Source: Arenicellales bacterium
Lineage (GTDB): Bacteria > Pseudomonadota > Gammaproteobacteria > Arenicellales > UBA868
Assembly (NCBI GenBank): GCA_030754035.1
Contig: JASMBC010000002.1
Location: 95,171-159,170 of the forward strand
Reading direction: 5' to 3'
DNA length: 64,000 nt
Position 1 is the stretch's first letter; each line of letters begins with the position of its first letter. The translations under genes and the position numbers were made by a program. This document shows, piece after piece, positions 17,214 through 27,048 of this stretch. Below the pieces are notes generated by a model that was not told where the DNA came from, did no database searches, and worked only from the letters and a program-made list of their open reading frames with translations.

Positions 17214-19252
17214 GTACTGCTCACGCCACTGAAACTGCACTCGCAGCAGGTGGGGATGTGCTGGTGGTATTTACCCCATCTGGTCGCAGGGGGCGTGTTG
17301 CCCATGGGACGACCGTGTTGCAGGCGGCGCGCGAACTTGGCGTCGATTTGGATTCGGTGTGCGGGGGTCGGGCGATCTGTGGTCGCTGCCAGGTGACTCT
17401 AAGTGAGGGGTCATTTCCCAAACACGGTATTGAATCGCGGCCGGAGCACCTTTCCGACTTTGGTGGGAATGAGGTTGATTACAACGCGGTAAATGGTCTG
17501 GCCCAGAGTCGGCGATTGGGGTGCTCAGCCCGGTTGCTTGGTGATGCTGTGATCGATGTGCCACCTGAGAGCCAGGTTCATCGCCAAGTGATCCGCAAGC
17601 GAACCGAAGTGCACGATCTGTCAGTTAACCCCCTGGTGCATTTGCACGTGGTTGAAGTCAGCCCACCCAACATGCACGAGGCAGTGTCTGACCTGCGCCG
17701 CCTGGAAGAGGAATTAGAATTCGAATGGGCTTTGACGGGGCTCAGCTGTGACCCGCAGGTACTGGCAAAACTGCAAGCCGTGATGCGCGAGGGTAATTGG
17801 CAGGTCACGGTTGCCGTATTTCAGCAACGCGAGATTATCGCTATCTGGCCTGGTTATCACGACACGGCGCTAGGGCTTGCGGTTGATGTGGGTTCAACCA
17901 CGATTGCCATGCATCTTATTGAACTGACCAGCGGCCAGTCTCTTGCCTCGGTTGGTCAGATGAATCCGCAGATCCGGTTTGGCGAAGATCTGATGAGCCG
18001 CGTCTCTTACGTGATGATGCATCCGGGTAGCGAACAGGAGATGTCTCGCGTAGTGCGCCAGACTCTGACAGAACTGGTAACACAGGTCTGCCAAGAAACT
18101 GACAGCAATGTTGATGACATACTCGACTGCGCTTTTGTCGGCAACCCGATCATGCATCACCTGCTGTTAGGACTTTCTCCAGTTGAATTAGGCGCAGCGC
18201 CGTTTGCGCTTGCCACGGACAGCGCTATCACAATGCCCGCACACGAACTTAATCTTGGCCTTAATCGCGGTGCACGCTGTTATGTGCTGCCTTGTATTGC
18301 GGGCCACGTTGGCGCTGACTGCGCAGCTGTGGTTTTGTCCGAGGCGCCGTATCTGCGCAAGGAGATGACTTTGCTGGTTGATATAGGTACCAACGCAGAG
18401 ATCGTCCTGGGAAACCGAGACCGCCTGTTGGCAGCCAGTAGCCCCACGGGCCCAGCCTTTGAAGGAGCGCAGATCAGCGGTGGTCAGCGCGCCGCCCCTG
18501 GGGCGATTGAGCGGGTGCGTATTGATCGCGAAACCCTGGAACCTCGGATCCAGGTGATCGGTTGTGACCTGTGGTCTGACGACCCCGGGTTTGACGAGGC
18601 GGTCGCCGCGGTAGGTATTACGGGCATTTGTGGTTCGGGGATTATCGAAGTGGTGGCCGAGATGTACCTTGCTGGCATACTCAGCTCCGACGGAGCCATC
18701 GATGGCAATTTGTCTCAACACTCGGCCCGGGTGATCGCAGATGGCAGGACCTTCGCTTTTGTCCTGTACAAGGGAGATATTACGGTCACAGTTACCCAAA
18801 ACGATGTGCGCGCCATCCAGCTTGCTAAAGCAGCGCTTTACGCCGGGATTCGATTGTTAATGGATAAACTTGACGTGGAAGAGATTGACCGTATTCGTCT
18901 GGCTGGTGCGTTTGGTTCCCATATTGATGTTAAGTACGCTATGGTGCTGGGCCTGATTCCCGACTGTGAATTGGGTAATGTCACCTCGGCAGGCAATGCG
19001 GCAGGGAGCGGCGCTCATATTGCCTTGGTTGATGTGAACGCCCGCCGGGAGATCGAAAGGGAAATCCGTAAAATAGAGAAAATCGAAACTGCCGTCGAAC
19101 CCAGATTCCAGGAGCATTTTGTTGAGGCGATAGCTATCCCCCATAAAAGCGCCCAGTTCGCCCAGTTGTCCAAGGCGGTCACATGGCCAACCCGCATAAC
19201 CGCGGCAAAGACGCAGACGATGACGGGCAACCAGCGTCGCCGCAGGCGCTGA
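17210..19252 (+). CDS. ASKHA-domain/DUF4445 corrinoid-activation protein with N-terminal [2Fe-2S] domain (RamA/RACo-like)
   Basis: CGGRAICGRCQ ferredoxin motif followed by LGLAVDVGSTTIAMHLIEL, MTLLVDIGTNAEIVLGN and GICGSGIIEVVAEMYLAG ASKHA motifs; TTG start overlapping the GFA stop. Confidence 0.87.
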   Translation: MSTAHATETALAAGGDVLVVFTPSGRRGRVAHGTTVLQAARELGVDLDSVCGGRAICGRCQVTLSEGSFPKHGIESRPEHLSDFGGNEVDYNAVNGLAQSRRLGCSARLLGDAVIDVPPESQVHRQVIRKRTEVHDLSVNPLVHLHVVEVSPPNMHEAVSDLRRLEEELEFEWALTGLSCDPQVLAKLQAVMREGNWQVTVAVFQQREIIAIWPGYHDTALGLAVDVGSTTIAMHLIELTSGQSLASVGQMNPQIRFGEDLMSRVSYVMMHPGSEQEMSRVVRQTLTELVTQVCQETDSNVDDILDCAFVGNPIMHHLLLGLSPVELGAAPFALATDSAITMPAHELNLGLNRGARCYVLPCIAGHVGADCAAVVLSEAPYLRKEMTLLVDIGTNAEIVLGNRDRLLAASSPTGPAFEGAQISGGQRAAPGAIERVRIDRETLEPRIQVIGCDLWSDDPGFDEAVAAVGITGICGSGIIEVVAEMYLAGILSSDGAIDGNLSQHSARVIADGRTFAFVLYKGDITVTVTQNDVRAIQLAKAALYAGIRLLMDKLDVEEIDRIRLAGAFGSHIDVKYAMVLGLIPDCELGNVTSAGNAAGSGAHIALVDVNARREIEREIRKIEKIETAVEPRFQEHFVEAIAIPHKSAQFAQLSKAVTWPTRITAAKTQTMTGNQRRRRR

Positions 19253-19328
19253 CTATTTCCCGCTTGCCCGGACACGGTGGTGCGACTACCCTTGAATCTC
19301 GCGATACCTTATCCGGGAGATTGGCGCT

Positions 19329-19985
19329 GTGACCATCGATATCTTAAGACAGGTAACTTTGTTCTCTACCTTGGAGGACCACGACCTGCAGGCTCTGACC
19401 GCACTGGCCAGGCCGATCACCGCGCAACGCGGTGAGATCATCATCAGTCAGGGTTCGGTTGGGGACGCGCTTTATGTCGTCATCAGCGGCCGTGTTCGGG
19501 TTTATGTGTCAGATAAGGACGGCAAGGAGATGGTGCTCGCATTGGAGGGTTCCTCAGCAGTATTTGGAGAAATTGCTGTGCTTGACGGAGCCGTTCGTTC
19601 GGCATCTATCGCCGCTATGGAACAAACTGAATTACTCAAGATAGGTGCAGATGATTTTTTTGCTTTACTTGAGCGCAATACTGAGCTCAACCGCTCGGTG
19701 ATCCAAAGCTTGGCCGGGCGAATTCGAAAGCTAACCCACGGGGCCCAGGGGCTCGCGTTAGATAGTGTTTACCGGCGGCTGACCGCCCGTCTACAAGAGT
19801 GTGCCGTGGAGGAAAACAGCGAGTGGGTTATTACCGAACGGCTGACCCACCAGTTGCTCGCCGACATGATCGGTTGCTCCCGGGAAATGGTTAGCAGAAT
19901 CATGAGCGATCTGGTTAAGGGTGGATACATCCGTATTGAGCCAGGTCGCTGGGTTATTCAACGCAAGTTGCCCGCGGACTATTGA
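19329..19985 (+). CDS. Crp/Fnr-family transcriptional regulator
   Basis: cNMP-binding fold (GDALYVVISGRVRVYVSDKDGKEMVLALEGSSAVFGEIAVLDG) and HTH (LTHQLLADMIGCSREMVSRIMSDLVKGGYI); no N-terminal FNR cysteine cluster seen. Confidence 0.88.
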   Translation: MTIDILRQVTLFSTLEDHDLQALTALARPITAQRGEIIISQGSVGDALYVVISGRVRVYVSDKDGKEMVLALEGSSAVFGEIAVLDGAVRSASIAAMEQTELLKIGADDFFALLERNTELNRSVIQSLAGRIRKLTHGAQGLALDSVYRRLTARLQECAVEENSEWVITERLTHQLLADMIGCSREMVSRIMSDLVKGGYIRIEPGRWVIQRKLPADY

Positions 19986-20206
19986 TAGTTGCCAGTTAGC
20001 AGTTAGAGCCTATCCAGCCACTCGACGGGCTTGGAATCTTCACCGATACCTTCGCCCGATGTTCCCACTCGGCGTTATAGTGGCTGTTCAGTAGGTGACA
20101 GTCGGCCCTTATTTCGCGATTTAGTTCGCTGGGCAGTATCTTATGGATGGCTGCTCCTTTAACCCCAGGTGATTCCGTGTAGAGGGAGTCCCGCAGCTTA
20201 ATCGAG

Positions 20207-21067
20207 ATGGTCGGCCAGTTTATTGGTAACGAGGTCAAGGAGGCATATGTGTCAGCCGGGGTGATTCAAAAAATGCACACCAAGGCCGCTTCGCCAGTGG
20301 AGTATCAGTTACCTATTGACGAAGCGCTGGTAGGGCTCAATGCGTTATTGGGCCGTGAACTTGAAATCGAGTTCTGCGGTGAAATATTTTGCCTAAGCTG
20401 TGGGCGTAAGACCAATAAAAGCTTTAATCAGGGGCATTGTTATCCCTGTTTCAAACGGCTCGCGGCCTGTGACCAATGCATCATAAAGCCAGAGTTGTGC
20501 CATTTTCATGAAGGAACTTGCCGCGAGCCAGAGTGGGGTCAGGCCCATTGCCTGCAGTCCCATATCGTGTACCTTGCTAATTCATCCGGGCTGAAAGTCG
20601 GCGTCACCCGGGCTACCCAGATTCCCACTCGCTGGATTGATCAGGGGGCTTCCCAGGCGCTACCTCTCTTTGAGGTCAGCGAGCGGCGAATTGCCGGATT
20701 ACTGGAGGTTGCGATACGTACTGTCGTATCCGACCGTACGAACTGGCGCGGTATGCTCAAGGGAACTCCTGACCAGCTTGATCTGGTGGCTGAGCGAGAA
20801 CGGTTGCTCGCGCAGGCGGATGCTGCCATAGACCCCGTGACCGAAGCTATTGGCCCAGGCCAGGCGCGCTTGATGAAAGAAGCCTCTCCGATCCAGATTC
20901 AGTACCCGGTGAGCGAGTATCCGCAAAAAATAAGCGCCCTTAACCTCGATAAGACGCCCCGGATTACGGGACGTCTTATCGGTATCAAGGGCCAGTATCT
21001 GATTTTGGACAGCGGTGTACTGAATATCCGCAAGTTTGGCGGTTACCGGCTTACCCTGGAGTACTAG
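20207..21067 (+). CDS. DUF2797 family protein
   Basis: CLSCGRKTNKSFNQGHCYPCFKRLAACDQCIIKPELCHFHEGTCREPEWG...HIVYLANSSGLKVGVTR; GIY-YIG-like/zinc DUF2797 layout. Confidence 0.78.
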   Translation: MVGQFIGNEVKEAYVSAGVIQKMHTKAASPVEYQLPIDEALVGLNALLGRELEIEFCGEIFCLSCGRKTNKSFNQGHCYPCFKRLAACDQCIIKPELCHFHEGTCREPEWGQAHCLQSHIVYLANSSGLKVGVTRATQIPTRWIDQGASQALPLFEVSERRIAGLLEVAIRTVVSDRTNWRGMLKGTPDQLDLVAERERLLAQADAAIDPVTEAIGPGQARLMKEASPIQIQYPVSEYPQKISALNLDKTPRITGRLIGIKGQYLILDSGVLNIRKFGGYRLTLEY

Positions 21068-21114
21068 CAGGCCTTGCTTCCGGGGCGCGCGTGCGCGAGC
21101 CTGGAGAGGCTTGG

Positions 21115-22503
21115 TTAGGCTGCGGCGACTCCCAGATGGTCACGCCAGCCCGGGTAGAGTGCGTCGGCATCCTGTGGAAACGACTCGAAGGCGCGCGCGA
21201 ACTCCCTGTGATCCTTGGCCCATTCGATGGGATCGGCGCCAGCGAGCCAGCACTGGTAGGCCTGGCGCAGTGAAACCGCTCCCGCAGCCGGACTGTCGAT
21301 ATGCCCATAGCTGCCACCTCCGGCAGTGTTGATGAGGTTGCCGTGCCCCAGGTTCTCGAAAAACCCGGGCAGTCGCAGTGCGTTCATGCCCCCGGAGATG
21401 ATCGGAGTGGTTGGCTTCATGCCTAACCATTCCTGGTGATAGGCCGGCCCGGTGTAACTGTCGCGCTCGATGATGTAAGCGATCGCACGGTCATCGCGCT
21501 CACCTTCCATCTTGCCGTAACCCATGGTACCCACATGTATGCCTGAGGCACCTTGCAGGCGCGACATCTTGGCGAGTACGTAGGCGGTGTAACCCCGTTT
21601 CGCTGAAGGCGAGGTTACTGCGCCGTGGCCGGCCCGGTGGTAGTGCAGGTACTGATTGGGAAACCAGCGCCGGGCCGTAGTAACCATGCCTGGTCCACCG
21701 ACATAGCCGTCGACCAGGAAAGCGCAATGGTCTGCAAATTCGCCGAATTGCGAAAGAATAAATTCACCCCGGGCAACCATCTCGTTATGGCAGTCGGCGG
21801 TAATGTTTGCAGAGAACAGCTTGGCATCGCCAGTATCGTCCTGCGCCCGCGCCATTGCGTCGACTACCAGCGGAATAACCTCCTTCATCGGTGCGAAAGT
21901 CTGGTTACCCTGGGGCTCGTCATTCTTGATGAAGTCACCACCCATCCAGAACTGGTAGGCTGCCTCGGCAAATGGCTTCGGCCGCAGTCCCAGTTTAGGC
22001 TTGATAATGGTCCCGGCGATAAAACCTCCGTCTACGATCGGGCGTCCCAGGACACGCCACAGATCGGATATGTCTTTGGCAGGCCCATCGAACAGTTGCA
22101 CTGCCCTTGGCGGCACATAGAAGTCATACATCTTAGCGTGTTCAATATCGCCCATACCCTGGTTGTTGCCGATCGTGAGGGTCAGGAAAGAAGCAATCAT
22201 CATGCGCCCATCGGTGATATTGCGATCGAACAGTTCCAGCGGGTAGGCGATACGCATATCCTCGCTGGCTTCGTCTATTTGATAGACCAGGGCATCGACC
22301 CCTTTGGTAAAGTCATCTGTAGTAGAAACGTCCACGTTCGTTCCGGTGGACGATTCAGCGGCAAAGTGGGCCGCCCCTTCAAGATAGCCGGTGCCGGGTT
22401 TGGGTTTCATCCGGTAGGCACAAAGGATATGTCGACCTTCGTCGATGAGAGCCTGCTCATCAAGATTGAGGTCGGCGTAACGACTGGATTGATTTAAAGA
22501 CAC
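21115..22503 (-). CDS. cbbM: Ribulose-1,5-bisphosphate carboxylase/oxygenase, form II
   Basis: [27 protein letters not shown] (carbamylated Lys region), [14 protein letters not shown] (loop 6) and [18 protein letters not shown] are all form II hallmarks; GTG start. Confidence 0.96.
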   Translation of the reverse strand: MSLNQSSRYADLNLDEQALIDEGRHILCAYRMKPKPGTGYLEGAAHFAAESSTGTNVDVSTTDDFTKGVDALVYQIDEASEDMRIAYPLELFDRNITDGRMMIASFLTLTIGNNQGMGDIEHAKMYDFYVPPRAVQLFDGPAKDISDLWRVLGRPIVDGGFIAGTIIKPKLGLRPKPFAEAAYQFWMGGDFIKNDEPQGNQTFAPMKEVIPLVVDAMARAQDDTGDAKLFSANITADCHNEMVARGEFILSQFGEFADHCAFLVDGYVGGPGMVTTARRWFPNQYLHYHRAGHGAVTSPSAKRGYTAYVLAKMSRLQGASGIHVGTMGYGKMEGERDDRAIAYIIERDSYTGPAYHQEWLGMKPTTPIISGGMNALRLPGFFENLGHGNLINTAGGGSYGHIDSPAAGAVSLRQAYQCWLAGADPIEWAKDHREFARAFESFPQDADALYPGWRDHLGVAAA

Positions 22504-22713
22504 TGCCTTTTACTCCCAGGTTGTCCCGCACCTGTCCGTCAGGCCTGTGTTAAGCGTTGATGGGTCTGAAGCGGGTAATGTTAATAGCGTCTGCAGGTCT
22601 AACGATAAACCGGCATAACCATAAATAAAAGTAAGATTAAATGATATTAAAAATAAGTAAAACATTATGCGACGATGTTGCACTCATTTCTGGTCTGGCG
22701 TTTTGATGGCGGC

Positions 22714-23982
22714 CTATGGCGCGCTTATCCGCACCGGTGCCGGTTGGCCCAGGATCATGCCATTGGCAGGTCCAGGACGGGCGGGTATGTTGCAGGACAA
22801 CAGGAGCGACAGTCCGGCTAGGGCAGCGCCGACAAGAAATACCGTCGCCGGCGAGTTCAACCAGAGTATCCCGAGTACCACCGGCAGGATCACCGCCGCG
22901 ATATGGTTGATCGTGAAAGCGACTCCGGCACTGGAGGCAAAGTCAGCCGGATCGGCAATTTTTTGAAAATAAGTCTTGATGGCAATTGCCAGGGCAAAAA
23001 AGAAATGGTCGACGATATACAATCCGGCTGCCAGTTCTGCATTGTTGACGAAAGCGTAGGCGATGAACACGATCACCAAGCCAGTGTACTCAAAGACCAA
23101 TGCCGCTCTTTCCCCCACAATGCCGATCAGTCGTCCAATGCGTGCGGCAAACAGTACATTCAATGTGGCGTTGATCAGGAACAGGACAGAGATGGCGGCG
23201 ACACTGTAGCCGAACTTCTCGACCATTAGAAAGCCGGCAAAAACGATAAATATCTGCCGCCGTGCGCCGGACAGAAAGGTCAGGGCGTAGTACAGCCAGT
23301 ATCGCTTGCGCAGAACCATGTGCCGGTGCTGGCGAATCTTGACGGGGAACTGTGGAAAAGACACAGCACAGATTAGAGCGATCAGCACCGTGGCAGCACC
23401 ACCGAGTGCGTAGACCACAGTGAAGCCCAGACCGGCCAGATCAAACGCCAGCCAGATCATGCCGAAGGTTACAATCGAGGTGAAAGCGCCCACCGCAATG
23501 ATGCGCCCCAGCACTTCAGGCGCTTTGTCCTTATCCAGCCACTGTAGCGACAGGGAGGTCTGGATGGTCTCATAGTAGTGATAGCCGACGGACATGATGA
23601 CCGTAGTGATGTATAGACCCATGACATTGGGGAAAAATCCCGTCACCAGAGTGCCAGCCCCTAACAGAGCCAGCGAGATCAGCGCGATGGATTGCTCCCG
23701 AAGAAGAAACAGCAGAAAGACCACGGCAAAGGCCAGGAATCCGGGTATCTCCCGAAGGCTTTGCAGCACACCGATCTCAACTCCAGTGAATGCGGCACGC
23801 TCGATCGCAAAGTTATTCAATAGTGCTTGCCAGGTGGCGAAACTCAGCGGCACGGCACCCGCCATCAGCAGCAGCAGGATCTCGGGATGGTTTCTGATAT
23901 TTTTTAGGTTCACTGGTTTTGTTGGTCTGTCCACCGTAACAACGGATAGCAGGGGTTTAGTGTATTGACTACTGTTGTACAA
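22714..23982 (-). CDS. MFS transporter
   Basis: 422 aa, ~12 hydrophobic helices; same strand upstream of cbbM. Confidence 0.75.
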   Translation of the reverse strand: MYNSSQYTKPLLSVVTVDRPTKPVNLKNIRNHPEILLLLMAGAVPLSFATWQALLNNFAIERAAFTGVEIGVLQSLREIPGFLAFAVVFLLFLLREQSIALISLALLGAGTLVTGFFPNVMGLYITTVIMSVGYHYYETIQTSLSLQWLDKDKAPEVLGRIIAVGAFTSIVTFGMIWLAFDLAGLGFTVVYALGGAATVLIALICAVSFPQFPVKIRQHRHMVLRKRYWLYYALTFLSGARRQIFIVFAGFLMVEKFGYSVAAISVLFLINATLNVLFAARIGRLIGIVGERAALVFEYTGLVIVFIAYAFVNNAELAAGLYIVDHFFFALAIAIKTYFQKIADPADFASSAGVAFTINHIAAVILPVVLGILWLNSPATVFLVGAALAGLSLLLSCNIPARPGPANGMILGQPAPVRISAP

Positions 23983-24052
23983 ACAGCGGAGCGATGGTGA
24001 AAGAATGATGTGAATGGTACAGTGCCGACCGACTCAACGGGATAAGTTATCA

Positions 24053-24838
24053 ATGAATTCCGATAAAATAAAAACATCGACCCAGGTTGGGCTGTTTGTT
24101 ACCTGCCTGGCCGACCTTATTCGCCCCCAGATTGGTTTTGCGGCGGTGGCGCTACTCGAGCATGCTGGCTGCACAGTCCGAGTGCCACGTAACCAGACCT
24201 GTTGCGGACAGCCTGCGCTCAACAGTGGGGACAGTGCCAGCACAATCGCGATCGCGAAAACGGTGATCAAAACTTTTGCCCAGGATGATTACGTCATCGC
24301 CCCTTCAGGTTCCTGTGTTGACACTGTATGTCACAAGTACCCCGAGCTTTTCCGTAATGATGCCCTTTGGGCGGGGCGAGCTCGCACATTGGCAGCAAAA
24401 ACCTGGGAACTGACAAGTTTTCTGGTCGAGGTCATGGAGTTGCAGCAGGTAGAAGCCACCTACGACGGTGTTTGCAGTTACCATGATTCGTGTTCAGGGT
24501 TACGGGAACTTGGCATCCACGATCAGCCGCGGCAACTGCTGGCCAGTGTCGTGGGTTTGGAGCTCAAGGAAATGAACGAGAATAACGTTTGTTGTGGTTT
24601 TGGAGGGCTATTTAGCGTCAAGTATCCTGATATTTCCACCCGGATGGTCAGTAATAAATGCGCCAATATCGGTCACAGTGGAGTCGATACCTTGCTCGGT
24701 GGAGATCTAGGCTGTCTGCTCAATATCGCCGGTCGCCTGCGCCGTGAAGGCGCTCCGGTCAGGGTGTTTCATGTAGCTGAAGTGCTTGCTGGAATGACCG
24801 ACGGACCTGCGATCGGCGAAGGAGAATCTGGCTCATGA
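24053..24838 (+). CDS. lutA: L-lactate utilization protein A (CCG-domain Fe-S oxidoreductase)
   Basis: VGLFVTCLADLIRPQIGFAAVALLEHAGC..., NNVCCGFGGLFSVKYPDIS; followed by lutB/lutC with 4-nt overlaps. Confidence 0.88.
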   Translation: MNSDKIKTSTQVGLFVTCLADLIRPQIGFAAVALLEHAGCTVRVPRNQTCCGQPALNSGDSASTIAIAKTVIKTFAQDDYVIAPSGSCVDTVCHKYPELFRNDALWAGRARTLAAKTWELTSFLVEVMELQQVEATYDGVCSYHDSCSGLRELGIHDQPRQLLASVVGLELKEMNENNVCCGFGGLFSVKYPDISTRMVSNKCANIGHSGVDTLLGGDLGCLLNIAGRLRREGAPVRVFHVAEVLAGMTDGPAIGEGESGS

Positions 24839-26265
24839 GCGCTGCTGCCAGCCAGAAAGTGGCGTTTCGTGAGCGTACAACACGCGCCTTGCGCGACAGC
24901 AATCTGCAACAGGCTATGGGTAAGGCCCGCGGCGGTTTTATTGAAAAACGCCTTGAAGCGATGGCCGCGTTGCCGGAATTTGATGAGACTCGGGATGCGG
25001 CCCGTGACATTAAGGACCATGTGCTGGCAAATCTTGATGGATACCTCGAACTGTACGAACAGAAAGTGATTGAAAATGGCGGCCAGGTGCACTGGGCCCG
25101 CACTGCTGAAGAGGCCTGCCAGATCGTTGCGGATATCTGCCGCGAGGCCAATGCCCAGGTGGTAACCAAAGGCAAGTCGATGGTTTCGGAGGAAATGCAC
25201 CTGAACTCAGTGCTTGAGGCCGCCGGCCTGAAGGTGGTTGAAACCGATTTGGGGGAATACATCGTCCAACTGGCAGGGGAGACGCCCAGTCATATTATTG
25301 CCCCAGCGGTACACAAGACCCGCGAGCAGATTACTGAGCTCTTTCATGAACATCATAGCAAGCTTGGCTACACCGACCGGGTGACACAGCGCGAGGCTTT
25401 GGTTAATGAAGCTCGCAGTGTACTGAGGGGCACTTTTGTCACGGCTGATGTGGGGATCACCGGAGCCAACTTTCTGGTGGCAGAAACCGGAGCAAATGTT
25501 ATCGTGACCAACGAGGGTAATGGGGATCTGACCAGTTCCCTGCCTCGGGTACACATTGTGACAGCAGGGATCGAAAAAGTGATTCCCTCGCTGGATGATT
25601 TATCGGTTTTGTTGCGAGTACTCGCGCGCAGCGCCACCGGGCAAGAAATGTCGGCCTACACCTCGCTGTATTCGGGGCCACGCCAAGATACCGACAGCGA
25701 AGGCCCTGAAGCCTACCACGTGGTCTTGTTGGATAACGGACGCTCTACCATGCTGGGTGGAGACTATCGGTCTATGTTGCGCTGTATCCGCTGTGGGGCT
25801 TGCCTGAATCATTGTCCGGTCTATAGCGCGATCGGTGGACACGCTTACGGCTGGGTCTATTCCGGACCTATGGGGTCGGTGCTTACCCCTTTACTTAATG
25901 GTTTCGACGATTCGGTTGATTTGCCTAATGCCTGCACTTTGAACGGGCGCTGCAAGGCGGTTTGCCCGGTACGCATACCTTTGTCCGATCTGTTGCTCAA
26001 ACATCGCCTTGAGCAGTATCGGCGTCGACTGACGCCATTGTTCGGAAGGTTCTTAGTACGAGCCTGGGCTTGGGTTGCGACTCGGCCGAGGTTGTATCAG
26101 GGATTGATGGCTTTGCCGCTGTGGTTGATGCGCCGTCGCGGGCGCCGTCGCGGCGCACTTGAACACATTCCCTTTGCTGGTGGTTGGACCGACAGTCGTG
26201 ATTTCCCAACACCCGCTGGCCGTTCTTTTATCCGTCAGTGGCATTCGCGAAAGGGTAAGTCATGA
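24835..26265 (+). CDS. lutB: L-lactate utilization protein B (LUD + 4Fe-4S)
   Basis: VTKGKSMVSEEMHLN, CIRCGACLNHCPVY, CTLNGRCKAVCPVRIPLSDLLLKHR. Confidence 0.9.
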   Translation: MSAAASQKVAFRERTTRALRDSNLQQAMGKARGGFIEKRLEAMAALPEFDETRDAARDIKDHVLANLDGYLELYEQKVIENGGQVHWARTAEEACQIVADICREANAQVVTKGKSMVSEEMHLNSVLEAAGLKVVETDLGEYIVQLAGETPSHIIAPAVHKTREQITELFHEHHSKLGYTDRVTQREALVNEARSVLRGTFVTADVGITGANFLVAETGANVIVTNEGNGDLTSSLPRVHIVTAGIEKVIPSLDDLSVLLRVLARSATGQEMSAYTSLYSGPRQDTDSEGPEAYHVVLLDNGRSTMLGGDYRSMLRCIRCGACLNHCPVYSAIGGHAYGWVYSGPMGSVLTPLLNGFDDSVDLPNACTLNGRCKAVCPVRIPLSDLLLKHRLEQYRRRLTPLFGRFLVRAWAWVATRPRLYQGLMALPLWLMRRRGRRRGALEHIPFAGGWTDSRDFPTPAGRSFIRQWHSRKGKS

Positions 26266-26918
26266 CTGAGGCCCGCACTCAGATTCTCGCCAACATTCGC
26301 AGCGCCCTGACCGGTGGTGAGCCGCGAACACCCTTGCGTATGAATGAACTGAAAGCGCGTATCGAGTCCTCTACTCCAAAGGCTCAGCCACAGTTTGAAG
26401 ACGATTTGCTCAGACGCTTTTGTCAAAAGCATGTCGCAGTTCATGGAACCTATGAGCGGGTGGCAGCACAAGATCTCGAAGGTGCCGTGCTCCGCCACAT
26501 TGGCGCCCATCAGGTTGATCCGCAGTTGTATCTGGGCGCTGGACCCTTGCTTGATGCGGTGCAGTGGTCAGCTCAGGTATTTACCTATTTCAAGAGTGCG
26601 GACCAGCACACTCAGGTCGCGGTCAGTGAAGCCTTTGCTGCGATTGCTGAGACGGGAACGGTTGTGCTGTGTTCTGGGGCCAGTTCACCCACTTCACACA
26701 ATTTTTTGCCTGAAGACCACATTGTGGTCGTCGACAGCGCCCGGATGGTCCGTCACCAGGAGGATATCTGGCCACTTCTGCGCAATCGGGAGGGCGCTGT
26801 CGTCCGGGTGGTCAACCTCATTACAGGCCCTTCAAAAACCGGTGATATCGAGCAGACCATCCAGTATGGCGCTCACGGACCGCGGCGCTTGCACTTATTG
26901 ATCGTTGAGTCTGCCTAG
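26262..26918 (+). CDS. lutC: L-lactate utilization protein C (LUD domain)
   Basis: AIAETGTVVLCSGASSPTSHNFLPEDHIVVV, GPSKTGDIEQTIQYGAHGPRRLHLLIV. Confidence 0.88.
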   Translation: MTEARTQILANIRSALTGGEPRTPLRMNELKARIESSTPKAQPQFEDDLLRRFCQKHVAVHGTYERVAAQDLEGAVLRHIGAHQVDPQLYLGAGPLLDAVQWSAQVFTYFKSADQHTQVAVSEAFAAIAETGTVVLCSGASSPTSHNFLPEDHIVVVDSARMVRHQEDIWPLLRNREGAVVRVVNLITGPSKTGDIEQTIQYGAHGPRRLHLLIVESA

Positions 26919-27048
26919 TGTTTTGACGCTCGTGTGGCGTTCGCATGCACTCGCTATAATTCCCCTGAGATAACCGGGTTAACCAGCAATTCCCACCGCG
27001 CCTTCAATCGAGACCGGACGACGCGGCGTCAACAACAGGGCGCGATCA

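Noticed and set aside
18188-18799. 203-aa minus-strand ORF
   Set aside because: Antisense to the RACo-like activator gene; no motifs.
21625-22497. 290-aa plus-strand ORF
   Set aside because: Antisense to cbbM, whose form II motifs are unambiguous; shadow ORF.
26125-26160. GC-rich CGCCGTCGCGG direct repeats near the end of lutB
   Set aside because: Encodes an Arg-rich stretch (MRRRGRRRGAL) in frame; ordinary low-complexity coding sequence rather than a repeat element.
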